Position numbers and translations under genes: made by a program. Below, in pieces: positions 19,794 to 29,123 of a stretch of DNA of 64,000 bases. This DNA is from Legionella waltersii (GTDB lineage: Bacteria > Pseudomonadota > Gammaproteobacteria > Legionellales > Legionellaceae): contig NZ_LNZB01000060.1 in NCBI RefSeq assembly GCF_001468085.1, positions 378,790 through 442,789 of the forward strand. The letters are read 5' to 3'. The notes under the pieces are model-generated. The model made no database searches. It saw nothing but the letters and a program-made list of their open reading frames with translations, and was not told where the DNA came from. How positions within the stretch are numbered: the first letter of the stretch is position 1; the number at the start of each line of letters is the position of its first letter.

Positions 19794-20387
19794 TGTTACC
19801 CCTAGTCGTATAAATCAGTTAGTACAAACGCTTGCTTACCTCCCTAGAGAGGTGCGTGAATTTGTAACTGCTAGCCGCTCTAGGGTACGAAGGGTAAAAT
19901 AATGACCACCACAGAAGATACGACTGAAGAAGAGACATTACCACGTAGCACAACATCTACAGTATTTACTGCATGATGTTTTGCATTCATGTTCATTAAT
20001 TGGTAATTCATCATCGTAGTGGTGTGTTTAAACTAAATCTATATCTCTATAAAGTACCATGATGTTCCTATATTAGTCAATATGTGCTTTAGTTTTTTCT
20101 TAATGTAGGTTTTCAAAGGCCTGATCACGCATTCTTTTTGTTATCAAGGAATGGCAAGGCCAAGGAATGGGGACGGACCCCTGTGGGGTCCGTCCCCTAG
20201 TGTCGCTAGTTTCGTCGTCCCTAGTTTTATCCTCTAAATGTATTTAAAGATACAAGCCTTGGTACAGCCCAAGACGCAACTAAGGCATTTATCTGTAAAT
20301 AGTATGTAAAATTAAAGGAATGGTTAAAATAACATCCATTTGAATTAACTATAATCTCAATTTCCCTTAATCAGATTGAAACCAAAA
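19794..20387. other. Long intergenic region with leader hairpin and a GGGGACGGACCCC palindrome
   Basis: No gene is convincing here. CCCTAGAG (19842-19849) and CTCTAGGG (19878-19885) are inverted copies within the presumed MFS leader and may form a hairpin or operator. A perfect palindrome of the dispersed family (GGGGACGGACCCC, three bases, GGGGTCCGTCCCC) occupies 20169-20197. TATAAT at ~20350 is the likely -10 of the following plus-strand gene. Confidence 0.6.
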
Positions 20388-21674
20388 ATGCTAGAATCCA
20401 TTAAAAAATTGATTGCCACTGTGCCCAAGAGTGAGTCTGGTGCTATAGATTTAAGTAAAGCAACTCGTATTGCTGAAGGAGGCACGCATATTCTCTACCG
20501 ATTCCCTGACGCTCCTTTTGTGATTAAAGTCATGAAGCAAAATCCTAACCCCAAAGAGATAGAAGAGTTAGTGAAAAAATACGTTGTTTTATACGAGTGT
20601 TTTGACAAAGATGGGAAACACAGATGCATTAGGGAACAACATCTTACTCATCCAGTTCTATTACCGGGCCAAAAAGATCCTCAAGATGCAGCACTTTCAA
20701 TAGTACCTTATGAAACCTGTTTCAGGTCTAAAATAAAATTTGATTTTAAAATAATGCCAGCAGAACTTGACCCCTATTTGTTGGAACATCATCAAGAGTT
20801 ATTCAATAAAGTCAATAAATCTTGTATTAACAACCCAAGCGCTGAGTTGGGGTTTGAATTTAATGAATACGGAGTGATTGATCCAACCATAGGGGCTATT
20901 TTACAACGTTTGGATCAAGATCCAGGACTCCGAGGAGTAATGGTCGAGTTTCTAAATCACTATCGTGATTTTTATCAAAAGACAAATATCATTTTAGATG
21001 CAATGGGATTTGAAAATATATTGTTTTTCAAAGATGAGAGTGATAGTTGGCAGTTTAAAATAGGCAGTGTCATTAAGCACGATACAGGGAAATACACTCA
21101 AGCGTTGTTCGTTGCAGTACATTCCGGAGCAGAAGTGAACTTTACTAGTTTCGTTAATTTTACTCACGCCTATTTTTCACCTGCAAACATTAGAGCAGTG
21201 AATGTGTGTGCGATGAAATTGGGAATAGAGCCAGTTATTAATGATGTGCGGATAGACACTAGGGATTTGTGTAAACTACCCCAGAATTTATCCGTTGGTG
21301 AGCGTATGCTTGCCTATGCGCGACATGGTGATTTTGAAACACTGAATAAAATACTCCAGGAAAATAAGGATACACTTAAGTTTGAGATCAGAGATTTCTG
21401 GGCCTATGAACTTATTGCAGACGAATACATAAATCATGGACAAGCAATTATAGACCTTAAAAAATACTTAGATGCAGTCAGACATCTTCCCATTGTTTTA
21501 CCTGAGAACTTGGATGATGCACAAAGGGTGAAAGCCGCTAAAGCAGCGATTATTGACCGACACAGCATGCTAGATAGAAAATGGTTACTTCACAAAGAGC
21601 TTGTCACTTTCTTTTCAAGTTCTAAACTGGAGCATGTAGACCAAACACCTATGGAAAGGAACCTGTTGGTCTAA
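20388..21674 (+). CDS. Kinase-like orphan protein
   Basis: About 428 aa, cytosolic type. The N-terminal half has features of a protein/small-molecule kinase lobe pair: a glycine-containing turn followed by a lysine strand (IAEGGTHILYRFPDAPFVIKVMK), a hinge-like SIVPYETC, and a catalytic-loop-like DAMGFENILFF followed by QFKIGSV where DFG would lie. These are weak similarities and the DFG aspartate is absent, so activity is uncertain. The C-terminal third is helical. The ATG at 20388 is preferred over TTG 20376; neither has a strong ribosome site. An atypical kinase effector is one possibility. Confidence 0.45.
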   Translation: MLESIKKLIATVPKSESGAIDLSKATRIAEGGTHILYRFPDAPFVIKVMKQNPNPKEIEELVKKYVVLYECFDKDGKHRCIREQHLTHPVLLPGQKDPQDAALSIVPYETCFRSKIKFDFKIMPAELDPYLLEHHQELFNKVNKSCINNPSAELGFEFNEYGVIDPTIGAILQRLDQDPGLRGVMVEFLNHYRDFYQKTNIILDAMGFENILFFKDESDSWQFKIGSVIKHDTGKYTQALFVAVHSGAEVNFTSFVNFTHAYFSPANIRAVNVCAMKLGIEPVINDVRIDTRDLCKLPQNLSVGERMLAYARHGDFETLNKILQENKDTLKFEIRDFWAYELIADEYINHGQAIIDLKKYLDAVRHLPIVLPENLDDAQRVKAAKAAIIDRHSMLDRKWLLHKELVTFFSSSKLEHVDQTPMERNLLV

Positions 21675-21873
21675 TCCAGAGTTTAGCGACAGTCCTATCT
21701 GATTGATCACATTTTATTGTTTGCAATTCGGATAGGATTTACCGGTATCAATCGAGATCTCCTTATCTGAAATAGGTAGTTCGTGGTGATGCATAGCTCT
21801 TCTCTAGAAGTTTATGTGATAAATTATAGCTTTTTAATAGGCTTTGTATTGAGTTTCAAGTGCGGGGGTAATT

Positions 21874-22827
21874 ATGAATGTTCCCCATATCAAATGGGCT
21901 ATCGTGACTTTAAGTCATATGGGCTATCGTCTCAAGAAAATACGTTACGAAATAGTTCAAGAAACCGCTTGGTCTCAAGTTTATCGTTTTCATACCAATC
22001 AAGGGTTGGTGTATTTGAAAAAAGTCCCACCAGCACTTTCATTAGAGCCTGATGTAATTCAATTATTAGACAAACAATTTCATGGCCATGTTCCTCACAT
22101 CCTAGCTCAAAATAAGGAACAGCATTGTTTTTTAATGCAAGATGCTGGAGTTCCTTTGCATGATTATTTTAAACAAGGATACAATGCTGAAGTGCTGATA
22201 GAGACTATGCAACATTATTCAGAGCTTCAGTTGTGTACTGCGGATAACATAGAGTGTTTTTTCAACTTGGGAGTACCAGACTGGCGCTTACAGCGATTGC
22301 CAAACTTGTATCGAGAATTACTTAATGAAGAACAATTATTGCTTGGTGATGGGATTACAGCCAATGAACTTGAGCTATTAAAGGGCTTGGATAAAAAAAT
22401 ACAAACAATTTGTGACCAATTGGCTCAATACAATATTCCTGACACCTTTGGTCACGCTGACTTTCATGACAAAAATATTCTAGTTAATCCCTCTACCCAC
22501 CAAACTACTCTGATTGATTTAGGAGAAGTCGTTATTACCCATCCTTTCTTCTCTTTGGTTAATTGCATCTATCGATCTACCGAACCCTTTAAATTACCAA
22601 GTAGTCAATATAGACAGCTGATGGAGGCGTGCTTTAGGCAATGGCTTTCCCGTGAATCATCCATTCATTTATTTGAAATGATTAAGCTCATTGAGCAGTG
22701 TTGGTCGGTTCATGCTGTCTTAGGGGAGTATCGACTCATTAGAAGTATAGAGCCTACCGCATCCATGTCATTAAGTCGTCAGGGTCGGTTTGCTGAAAAG
22801 TTAAGAGCTTGGATGAGTGCGCAATAG
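21874..22827 (+). CDS. APH/choline-kinase family phosphotransferase
   Basis: 317 aa with the aminoglycoside-phosphotransferase fold. The catalytic loop HADFHDKNILVN (~194-205) holds the catalytic Asp and the Mg-binding Asn, and the metal-binding Asp follows in TLIDLGEVV. The N-lobe lysine strand is VYLKKVPPA. The family transfers phosphate to small hydroxyl compounds such as aminoglycosides, choline or sugars; there is no basis for calling drug resistance here. GGGGG lies just before the ATG. The kinase-like gene 200 bases upstream is on the same strand but may not be co-transcribed. Confidence 0.75.
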   Translation: MNVPHIKWAIVTLSHMGYRLKKIRYEIVQETAWSQVYRFHTNQGLVYLKKVPPALSLEPDVIQLLDKQFHGHVPHILAQNKEQHCFLMQDAGVPLHDYFKQGYNAEVLIETMQHYSELQLCTADNIECFFNLGVPDWRLQRLPNLYRELLNEEQLLLGDGITANELELLKGLDKKIQTICDQLAQYNIPDTFGHADFHDKNILVNPSTHQTTLIDLGEVVITHPFFSLVNCIYRSTEPFKLPSSQYRQLMEACFRQWLSRESSIHLFEMIKLIEQCWSVHAVLGEYRLIRSIEPTASMSLSRQGRFAEKLRAWMSAQ

Positions 22828-22853
22828 GGTATCCTCAGGTGTACGAAGAAAGT

Positions 22854-22925
22854 ATATCCGCTCTCTCACAGTCGCGTCTCAGTTAGAACAATGCCAACCG
22901 AGCCGCGACCGTAAGGGAGTGGATA
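22854..22925. repeat. REP-like inverted repeat
   Basis: Arms 22854-22883 (TATCCGCTCTCTCACAGTCG...) and 22896-22925 (...CGACCGTAAGGGAGTGGATA) are imperfect inverted copies of the palindrome seen at 14005-14122 and inside the arrays at 31301 and 44254. It separates two convergent genes. Confidence 0.75.
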
Positions 22926-22941
22926 ACAAATTTATGTTAAA

Positions 22942-23985
22942 TCACGAATTTTCGTTTTCGCTGTGTTTAACCAAACCTTGTGTCTCTATCTCTTCATTAA
23001 AAAATTTAACAAAAAAAGTCTTACTTAACAGGGGATTCTTTTTATTTATTCTTGTGAACTCAGCAGTAAACCCACATTTTCTATAAAATTCAGGTGCTTG
23101 AAAGGCGCTAGTCACTAAATTGATGTTATTAAACCCTTGGCCTTTAAAGTGATTTTCAAGTGCGATCAATAATTGTCTTCCTAACCCTTTACTGCGGTGG
23201 TTACGGTCTACCCAAATGTCATCGACATAGATTTCTGCAAATGCGGTGAACGCATTAATTACACCTAAAGCATGGCCATTTTGATTGGAAATAGTTATGG
23301 AAAAACGACGGTAATTAACATCAATACCATGACTCGTTTCATAAGCGACGAGATCATGAGACATACGCTTTTCGGTAGTTGCATCAATTTCATCAACAAA
23401 TCGGATTTTATATTCTTCCTGCGTTTTTAAAGAATCGCAGTTAGGATACGCACGAGTATCAAAACGAAAAATAATCCGTTTGACGGGTTTGGTGTCGTAT
23501 TTAACTGTTTTAACCTCTTCCTGATAGTCATGAGCTGTAAAGCGTGAAATGGATTTTTCCCAAAAGAAAAGACCGCGGGTATTTTCTGGAATAACAGAAA
23601 CCTCCCATACACCAGGATGCCTCTTCCACAGTTCTGCAGCAGCAAGATTAGCGATGCCTTTTCTTTGAAATTTGGCGAGAATGAAAAATTCGCCCATGTT
23701 CCAATCAGTATTCGGATAGTGTCCTTCTTGATTCAGAAGAGCAAAACCCGCCAGTTCATTGCCAACTTTGATAAAATACGCTTTTCTCGTGGGGTCTTCG
23801 AAGTACGTTTTGAAGTCAAAGCTTTCGTACAAACCATCAGAAGGGCAAGCCCAGTCCTCTGATGTAAAACCACAGTCACGCGAAAGATCATAGACGTAAA
23901 ATCTGGCCATGTTTTGGAGGATGGGGTAATCATCCAAGGTTGTTGCAACAAGGTTTAGAGAAGCCTGTAATTCTTTGATGTTCAC
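22942..23985 (-). CDS. Double GNAT acetyltransferase
   Basis: About 347 aa containing two acetyl-CoA-dependent N-acetyltransferase domains in tandem. Domain 1 has the acetyl-CoA loop region around FILAKFQRKGIANLAA (~100-115). Domain 2 has the better-conserved IWVDRNHRSKGLGRQLL (~255-271) with YRKCGF near the end. The frame opens at a TTG (24000), but GTG at 23985 has GGGAG 7-8 bases upstream and is the likelier start. Substrate unknown. Domain 1 lacks the full Q/RxxGxG/A pattern, so it may be structural. Confidence 0.75.
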   Translation of the reverse strand: MNIKELQASLNLVATTLDDYPILQNMARFYVYDLSRDCGFTSEDWACPSDGLYESFDFKTYFEDPTRKAYFIKVGNELAGFALLNQEGHYPNTDWNMGEFFILAKFQRKGIANLAAAELWKRHPGVWEVSVIPENTRGLFFWEKSISRFTAHDYQEEVKTVKYDTKPVKRIIFRFDTRAYPNCDSLKTQEEYKIRFVDEIDATTEKRMSHDLVAYETSHGIDVNYRRFSITISNQNGHALGVINAFTAFAEIYVDDIWVDRNHRSKGLGRQLLIALENHFKGQGFNNINLVTSAFQAPEFYRKCGFTAEFTRINKKNPLLSKTFFVKFFNEEIETQGLVKHSENENS

Positions 23986-24109
23986 CGCATTGTCTCCCAA
24001 ACGACTAAAGCTCGTAAAAAAATCGTAAAATTTTACACCATATCCGCAGCGAACCTACATTTTTCATATAATTCTTAAATTATTTTTAAGTTTTAATCGG
24101 GTGTTCTTC

Positions 24110-25033
24110 ATGAAAAAAGAAAAATTGGCGCTTCACATCGATCCATTAGCTCATTCAAGAGCTTCATCTACCGCCTTAACATTACAACAACTGAATAAAG
24201 AAAAGGAAAAGAAAGATACTGCTGAAGAAACTGTAAAAGTACGTTGTAAGATTTGTTTTAAGGAGATTGCGCCGATCCCTCGTTGCTTTGGTCATGGCGG
24301 GGGTGCAGGTGGCGGAGGAACTGATTCTGAGAACGCCGCTGAAAAGAATGATAAGCAAGACAATGAACCTCCTTTCAACATGGATGATCAATTCGCCGTG
24401 GACCATGAGGAGTTGATGGGTGAATTGAATAGAGTGGATACCATAGAGATTGGAGAGGAACTTGATCCAGAGGATCGGCCTGATGACAATAGCTTTGATC
24501 CAGATGTTATTGCAGAGTTAGTCGCTAAGGATTTATTGCTTATTAATCCTGATCGGAAATCAATGACTCTAACCATTGAATTGCAGTGTGATCTAAAGAC
24601 ACTTTCTAAAGAACAAAGAAAAGAGCTAAAGACCTTCATGAATGCTATAAAGAAGGAGTTCAATGCTTTCAAAGAGCAACATCATTTATCTGATGAATGC
24701 ATTCAAGTAGCAGAGGATGAAAAAGGGAATTTACTTTCACTTCGAATCAATTTACCAAAAGTCGCTTTATACGATGCATTTATCCAACAATTAGCGGCTC
24801 ATTTACAGCCGAGGCCAAGTCTCAATTCACGGAATAAAGACGAGCCACAAATAAATGGTTTTGAACCTAATCCGCTGTCTATGAAACCTAATCCATCAAG
24901 TAAAATCAAGGAACATGGACAAGGTGAGATGAATCAAAATCAATACAATACTGCCGAAAAAGTTGAGCCTCAATCTGAAGAAAGTGTTGTTTTTAACCCA
25001 TCTCCTTTATCAATCGATTTGAAACGTTGGTAA
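24110..25033 (+). CDS. Orphan protein with CxxC motif, glycine run and acidic centre
   Basis: 307 aa from the ATG at 24110; the GTG at 24101 is less likely. Features in order: basic N-terminus, a CKIC pair plus a further Cys (possible metal site), a glycine-rich stretch (GHGGGAGGGG), an acidic region (EIGEELDPEDRPDD), a helical segment rich in Lys/Glu, and a disordered C-terminus in which a PNPLS-like phrase appears twice (FEPNPLSM and FNPSPLSI). No known domain. Composition and lack of a signal peptide are effector-like. Confidence 0.55.
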   Translation: MKKEKLALHIDPLAHSRASSTALTLQQLNKEKEKKDTAEETVKVRCKICFKEIAPIPRCFGHGGGAGGGGTDSENAAEKNDKQDNEPPFNMDDQFAVDHEELMGELNRVDTIEIGEELDPEDRPDDNSFDPDVIAELVAKDLLLINPDRKSMTLTIELQCDLKTLSKEQRKELKTFMNAIKKEFNAFKEQHHLSDECIQVAEDEKGNLLSLRINLPKVALYDAFIQQLAAHLQPRPSLNSRNKDEPQINGFEPNPLSMKPNPSSKIKEHGQGEMNQNQYNTAEKVEPQSEESVVFNPSPLSIDLKRW

Positions 25034-25158
25034 AACAGTACCTTAGTAAGGATTGTCAGGTTGTAATAGAAGTCTAAAACTAGGCACTAAGTTTAAAACT
25101 TGGTTTGTTAATCAATTGATTGTATGATTCCGAAAAATTAAATAACTAGGAGTTATAC

Positions 25159-25650
25159 ATGTCAATTCCATATATTGATCAAGGCGAGTTTTTAAAAGCG
25201 ATCAATGCTGGTCTCTTGTATTTAGGCGGAGGCACAGCGGGCCAATTTGTTGTTGAACAAATTTTGTTTGGTAATAAAAAGTCCTTCAAGTCCTTTTTCA
25301 ATAACTCTTCAAACATGGGATTTTTCCAGCCCTTTAAAACCAGAGAGGATTTGCTAAAAATTTATTCTCCCTTAACTGCGCCAGTGGTCTTTGGTCTATA
25401 CGCTGCTGAGATGTTTATCGGTTTTGCAGTGAACGTATTAAAGCTTGCTCTATCCGCACTTAGTTTTAATGGAGAGGCTTTAAAACAAAATGCTATCGAT
25501 TCTGCTAAATGCTTAGTGAATACGATTGCTTTATGTATCGCTGCTCTAGTGAGCCCACTCGTTAATTTAATGGATATCATTGGTTCAACTCTGAACACAG
25601 CGAATGAAGAGTTAGAAGGATGCTGCGTAGAGCGACCCTCCATTTTTTAA
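25159..25650 (+). CDS. Small hydrophobic orphan protein
   Basis: 163 aa with hydrophobic segments at ~13-32, ~70-104 and ~118-143 and no cleavable signal peptide, so probably a membrane-inserted protein. TAGGAGTT lies well placed before the ATG. It ends with a cysteine pair (EGCCVERPSIF). It shares a bidirectional terminator with the LysR gene facing it. Function unknown. Confidence 0.55.
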   Translation: MSIPYIDQGEFLKAINAGLLYLGGGTAGQFVVEQILFGNKKSFKSFFNNSSNMGFFQPFKTREDLLKIYSPLTAPVVFGLYAAEMFIGFAVNVLKLALSALSFNGEALKQNAIDSAKCLVNTIALCIAALVSPLVNLMDIIGSTLNTANEELEGCCVERPSIF

Positions 25651-25656
25651 GACGAT

Positions 25657-25694
25657 AAAAACCTTGATGCGGCCTCAGGCGTAATCAAGGTTTT
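25657..25694. terminator. Bidirectional terminator, repeated-element type
   Basis: AAAACCTTGAT and ATCAAGGTTTT pair around GCGGCCTCAGGCGTA. With A and T runs on either side it can stop both the plus-strand orphan gene and the minus-strand YcaO/LysR operon. An inverted-orientation relative with compensating stem changes is at 38533-38564. Confidence 0.8.
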
Positions 25695-25696
25695 CA

Positions 25697-26572
25697 TTAA
25701 CCAATTAAATCAATCACATCAGCAAAATAACTAGGAGGCTCATTTCTCATATACCACGCTAAGACAAGTGCGTTCTCGTACGATTGACCAGAGTTAAGTA
25801 CTGATAATTGATTTTGGTCCAGGTAAGGTTGACATAACTCAGTAGACAACACCCCAAAACCATAGCCTTCAATAAATAAACCCAGTAATGATTCATTGAT
25901 ATTCACAAAATGACGTTCTGGTCGGATGTGTTTTAGTAAATCATAGTGCTTGAGATAATTTAAGGTCATGGTATCGGATTCATCAAAATCGATGATTCGT
26001 TCTGCTTGCAATATTTCTTTCAAATCCCTGTTTTTCCAAGATGATGGACCGACAAGAACATATTGCTCTGCTTTGATCGGCTTGATCTGCATTTCTTTGA
26101 AAACATATTGAGGTTCTATGATGACAAAATGACTGGCGCCAGTTTGTAGCGAGTTAATTCGTTGTGGCGAATCATTGATGTCGAAGCTGAGAAGCAAGTT
26201 GGGGTATTTTCTCATTAATGTTCGGCACTTAGGAATAATTCGCGAGGTCATGATACTAGTAGGACCACTAATGCTTAGTCTTACTGTTGCTTCAACACCG
26301 GCTCCATTAATGTTGGCCAATGCATGTCCTTCAAGTTCTTGAGTTGCATAACAATAACGTAGTAGGGCTTCGCCCTCAGAAGTGAGTAACACGCCATGAT
26401 GCGTTCGGATGAATAAGGTCGTCTGTAAACGGGTTTCAAGAGTTCTAATTCTTTGAGTCACTGCGGTTTGTGTTAAATGGATGGCTTTCGCTGCGGCGTG
26501 CATGCTTTTGCGTTGAGCTACAGCAAGAAATACCTGTAAGTGCGGATCGAGTAGAGAAGCTTTTAAGTTCAT
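25697..26572 (-). CDS. LysR-family transcriptional regulator, last gene of the YcaO operon
   Basis: 291 aa. Residues 1-65 are the winged helix (FLAVAQRKSMHAAAKAIHLT, then TQRIRTLETRLQTTLFIR). The rest is the two-lobed effector-binding domain, resembling the ArgP/IciA branch of LysR proteins. Its ATG lies 2 bases beyond the YcaO stop codon, so it is co-transcribed and possibly translationally coupled. LysR genes are more usually divergent from their targets, so this distal position suggests feedback on its own operon. The ligand is unknown. Confidence 0.88.
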   Translation of the reverse strand: MNLKASLLDPHLQVFLAVAQRKSMHAAAKAIHLTQTAVTQRIRTLETRLQTTLFIRTHHGVLLTSEGEALLRYCYATQELEGHALANINGAGVEATVRLSISGPTSIMTSRIIPKCRTLMRKYPNLLLSFDINDSPQRINSLQTGASHFVIIEPQYVFKEMQIKPIKAEQYVLVGPSSWKNRDLKEILQAERIIDFDESDTMTLNYLKHYDLLKHIRPERHFVNINESLLGLFIEGYGFGVLSTELCQPYLDQNQLSVLNSGQSYENALVLAWYMRNEPPSYFADVIDLIG

Positions 26573-26574
26573 GA

Positions 26575-27840
26575 TTATTTATCCACGACCTCAAGAAAGT
26601 TAGCTTCCGTTTTATCTGGAAATTTTTCCTTAATCAGGGCCATTCCTCGGTGATTGGGTAAAATAAATTTCCCTATTTCTACTAAATAAAATTGCTCAAA
26701 TTCTGGAATAATACATTTTAAACAATGAAATCCAGTATTCGTTCCAGCGATCGTTGCAGTATAAATTGAAAATCCTTTACTGCGAATACGTTCGATAATG
26801 GTATGAAATTGCTTCTCCAGAGACTTGTCTCCTTGATAGCCAAGTAGCGAATCAAAAGTGACAGTACGAGCATGTTGAATTAATGGCAAAACATCGGCTT
26901 TTGCACAGCGTGCTAATAGTGGGGCTTTGGCAAAATTGCTCATTATTTGGTCTTGATTACTTGATAAGTGTTTATTCAATACATGTAAGGGCTGCAAGGA
27001 TTCTAACAAAGCTCTTTCTAGAGCATAGTCTTTAAATAAGGAGGTTCCACAACCAATTGGCTGTATGGTCATCTCTTGCTTAGTCATAGAAACAAGAATG
27101 GTAGGAATCCCAATATCACTGGTAATATCTACTAGAATAAGTTCTTCGTTATATTCTTTTTCAATGTGGTTGATAATCACTTGTAAGTGCTGAGGTACCG
27201 ATCGTTTATCGATGATATTCATTGGATGATTCAGTAAAAATGCTTGGATTAGGAATAGGGAATAGGCGTCACGCTCCACTGATTCATTTAAAGCATGAAT
27301 ACTTGCTTCTAATTCACTTGTCCCTGAAGCAATGCCTGAATCGCAGGCATTCCAAGCATAGGGTTTATAATCAAACTTATCTCCTGGTGCAGGCTTTTTT
27401 GCATAGCGCGGATCAAGCATATACAGAGGATAATAGAGCTCTTCTCCCGTGATGATTTCTAAACATCGCGTAAAAGGGATTTTTTCTTTGCGTTGATAAA
27501 TTTGAGGATCCAATAAGCCGTATTTCTTAAGAGAATTGATAATGATTGGGTTCTCTAAAGAGTCATATCGATGTGTAGGATGATCGAGTTGGCAGAAGGC
27601 ATGTACAGCAAAATGCTCTAATGCTTCGAAGCATGAGCTGACTTTCGATTGCAAGCCTATTCCCTTCCCACAACCATAAAATACAGTGTTATTTTGAGGG
27701 TCAATCAATTTGCAATGATAGGTTTTAATCTCTTTCCCGTAGGCGCAAAATTCAGCACTTAAATGGAGTTCTTTGATTGTTGACTCAGCGATTTGCATTG
27801 CAATTTCGGGTGAATACTGCCTTTCAGCATTGATGTTCAT
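26575..27840 (-). CDS. YcaO-domain protein, catalytic residues conserved
   Basis: YcaO enzymes use ATP to activate peptide backbone amides, giving azolines, thioamides or amidines in ribosomal peptides; some YcaO proteins act elsewhere, as on RimO/S12. This 421-aa copy keeps the ATP/Mg motifs: Glu72 and Glu75 in SCFEALEHF, then Glu186, Glu189 and Arg190 in HALNESVERDAYS, and Arg276 with Glu280 in CGTSLFKDYALERALLESLQ. No E1-like, TfuA or RRE domain is fused, and the PxPxP tail of azoline-forming YcaOs is absent (it ends EVVDK). The gene overlaps the upstream YcaO by 17 bases, with AGGAG inside the overlap, so translation is coupled. Confidence 0.88.
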   Translation of the reverse strand: MNINAERQYSPEIAMQIAESTIKELHLSAEFCAYGKEIKTYHCKLIDPQNNTVFYGCGKGIGLQSKVSSCFEALEHFAVHAFCQLDHPTHRYDSLENPIIINSLKKYGLLDPQIYQRKEKIPFTRCLEIITGEELYYPLYMLDPRYAKKPAPGDKFDYKPYAWNACDSGIASGTSELEASIHALNESVERDAYSLFLIQAFLLNHPMNIIDKRSVPQHLQVIINHIEKEYNEELILVDITSDIGIPTILVSMTKQEMTIQPIGCGTSLFKDYALERALLESLQPLHVLNKHLSSNQDQIMSNFAKAPLLARCAKADVLPLIQHARTVTFDSLLGYQGDKSLEKQFHTIIERIRSKGFSIYTATIAGTNTGFHCLKCIIPEFEQFYLVEIGKFILPNHRGMALIKEKFPDKTEANFLEVVDK

Positions 27841-29095
27841 GAATTACTCCTAAACCACGTGCTTTTATCGGAACAAATTTTCCATCCCTTATTAAACTAA
27901 AGTTTTCCAATTCCGGAATGAGGGTGTATGTGATTGCAAGACCAGAATCTGACTCATACAAAACAGTCGTGTAAACATTGGCTTGGTGTTTTGTTAACTG
28001 CACGATCATTTGTTCAATTTGGCTCTTTAGATTGTGACTCAATGAGTACGAGACAATTTGATTCCAGTTTACTTCAACAAATAATTGTTTATCGATTAAT
28101 GAGTTCAAATCACCAATCATGGCTTTATGCAATAAAGGGCATTTAGAAAAAAAATGCAAGGTTTTTTCTCTATAGGTTACGGCTTCCTCATTTAATCTAT
28201 CTTTGTATTGGATTGTCTCAAACAGTGCTTGTTTTAGGGCCACTTCTTTGGAGAGTGAAGCGCCAAAGCCTTGTGGTTGGAACACCATATTCTGTTTCGA
28301 AAAACTGACTACAAAGGCAGGGATATTCAAATCACTCGTTATCTCTAAAATAATAAGATGTTCATTACAATTCTTTTCAATGGCTGAGACTATGAGAGCC
28401 AAACTCTTTGGAAGGGTTTCTTTTAAGAGGAGTCGAGCTGGGACTGGGTTCTTAGTTACAATTGATTTTAAAAGAAACAAAGAATAAGCATCTCGTTCTA
28501 TCCATTGATTAATGCCATGGATAATTGCCTCCTCACGCGTAGCTCCTATCGATAAACCAGTATCATCGCTTAATTCACACAGATGATCATTTTGCAAGGG
28601 ATATAACTTAGGAATGAACGAGTAAATTAAACTTAGAGGGTAATACAGTGTATTAGATGGGTTTAGATAATGCGTTAATTCCATCCATGGGTAGTTTTTT
28701 TGTTGGTATTGTTTTTGAAGAAGGAGTTTGGGCATTAATTGATTATCTTGCAAAAATTGGCTTGAGGGGGAAGTAACAGAGGAAAAGGAGTGAATGTTAT
28801 TCAGACGACGATGCTTACATAGCTTAATACTGATGGATTTCTCTAAGGATTCATACAACGCTTTGACTTGAGCCTGTTGACTTAAACCACTCGCACCTCC
28901 TAAGGAAGACAATTGCAGTTGGTCATCGTTTGCAGCACAGAGATAAGTGCTCAACTGAATCTCATCTCGATCCATTTCACCAATGCACTTAAAACGAGGA
29001 GTAATGAGGTTTTTCCTAGATTCCTCTAAACCTATTAATAATGCATCCTTTAGATTATAGGCGCGTTGTGCAACAACCTCATCGGAAATATCCAT
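27824..29095 (-). CDS. YcaO-domain protein, degenerate paralogue
   Basis: 423 aa from the second ATG (29095), which has AAGGAG 8 bases upstream; ATG 29101 is only 2 bases from it. It is clearly a paralogue of the next gene, sharing IERDAYSLFLL, EITSDLNIP and FSKQNMVFQPQGFGASLS at equivalent places. In numbering from 29101, the glutamate before the ERD motif is Gln199 (INQWIERDA) and the arginine of the third motif is Gln291 (ALKQALFETIQ). Both differ from the intact copy, so this protein probably does not catalyse alone. It may be a peptide-binding or regulatory partner. Confidence 0.82.
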   Translation of the reverse strand: MDISDEVVAQRAYNLKDALLIGLEESRKNLITPRFKCIGEMDRDEIQLSTYLCAANDDQLQLSSLGGASGLSQQAQVKALYESLEKSISIKLCKHRRLNNIHSFSSVTSPSSQFLQDNQLMPKLLLQKQYQQKNYPWMELTHYLNPSNTLYYPLSLIYSFIPKLYPLQNDHLCELSDDTGLSIGATREEAIIHGINQWIERDAYSLFLLKSIVTKNPVPARLLLKETLPKSLALIVSAIEKNCNEHLIILEITSDLNIPAFVVSFSKQNMVFQPQGFGASLSKEVALKQALFETIQYKDRLNEEAVTYREKTLHFFSKCPLLHKAMIGDLNSLIDKQLFVEVNWNQIVSYSLSHNLKSQIEQMIVQLTKHQANVYTTVLYESDSGLAITYTLIPELENFSLIRDGKFVPIKARGLGVIHEHQC

Positions 29096-29123
29096 AACCA
29101 TTACTCCTTGTATTGAAAGGGAG

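Noticed and set aside
20376-20387. TTG start adding four residues to the kinase-like protein
   Set aside because: There is no ribosome site for it and an ATG follows immediately; the choice does not affect the domain.
24064-24097. Second possible PmrA box (TTAA pairs 11 bp apart) before the CxxC orphan
   Set aside because: The spacing fits, but the half-sites are poor and the only -10 downstream would leave almost no leader before the ATG.
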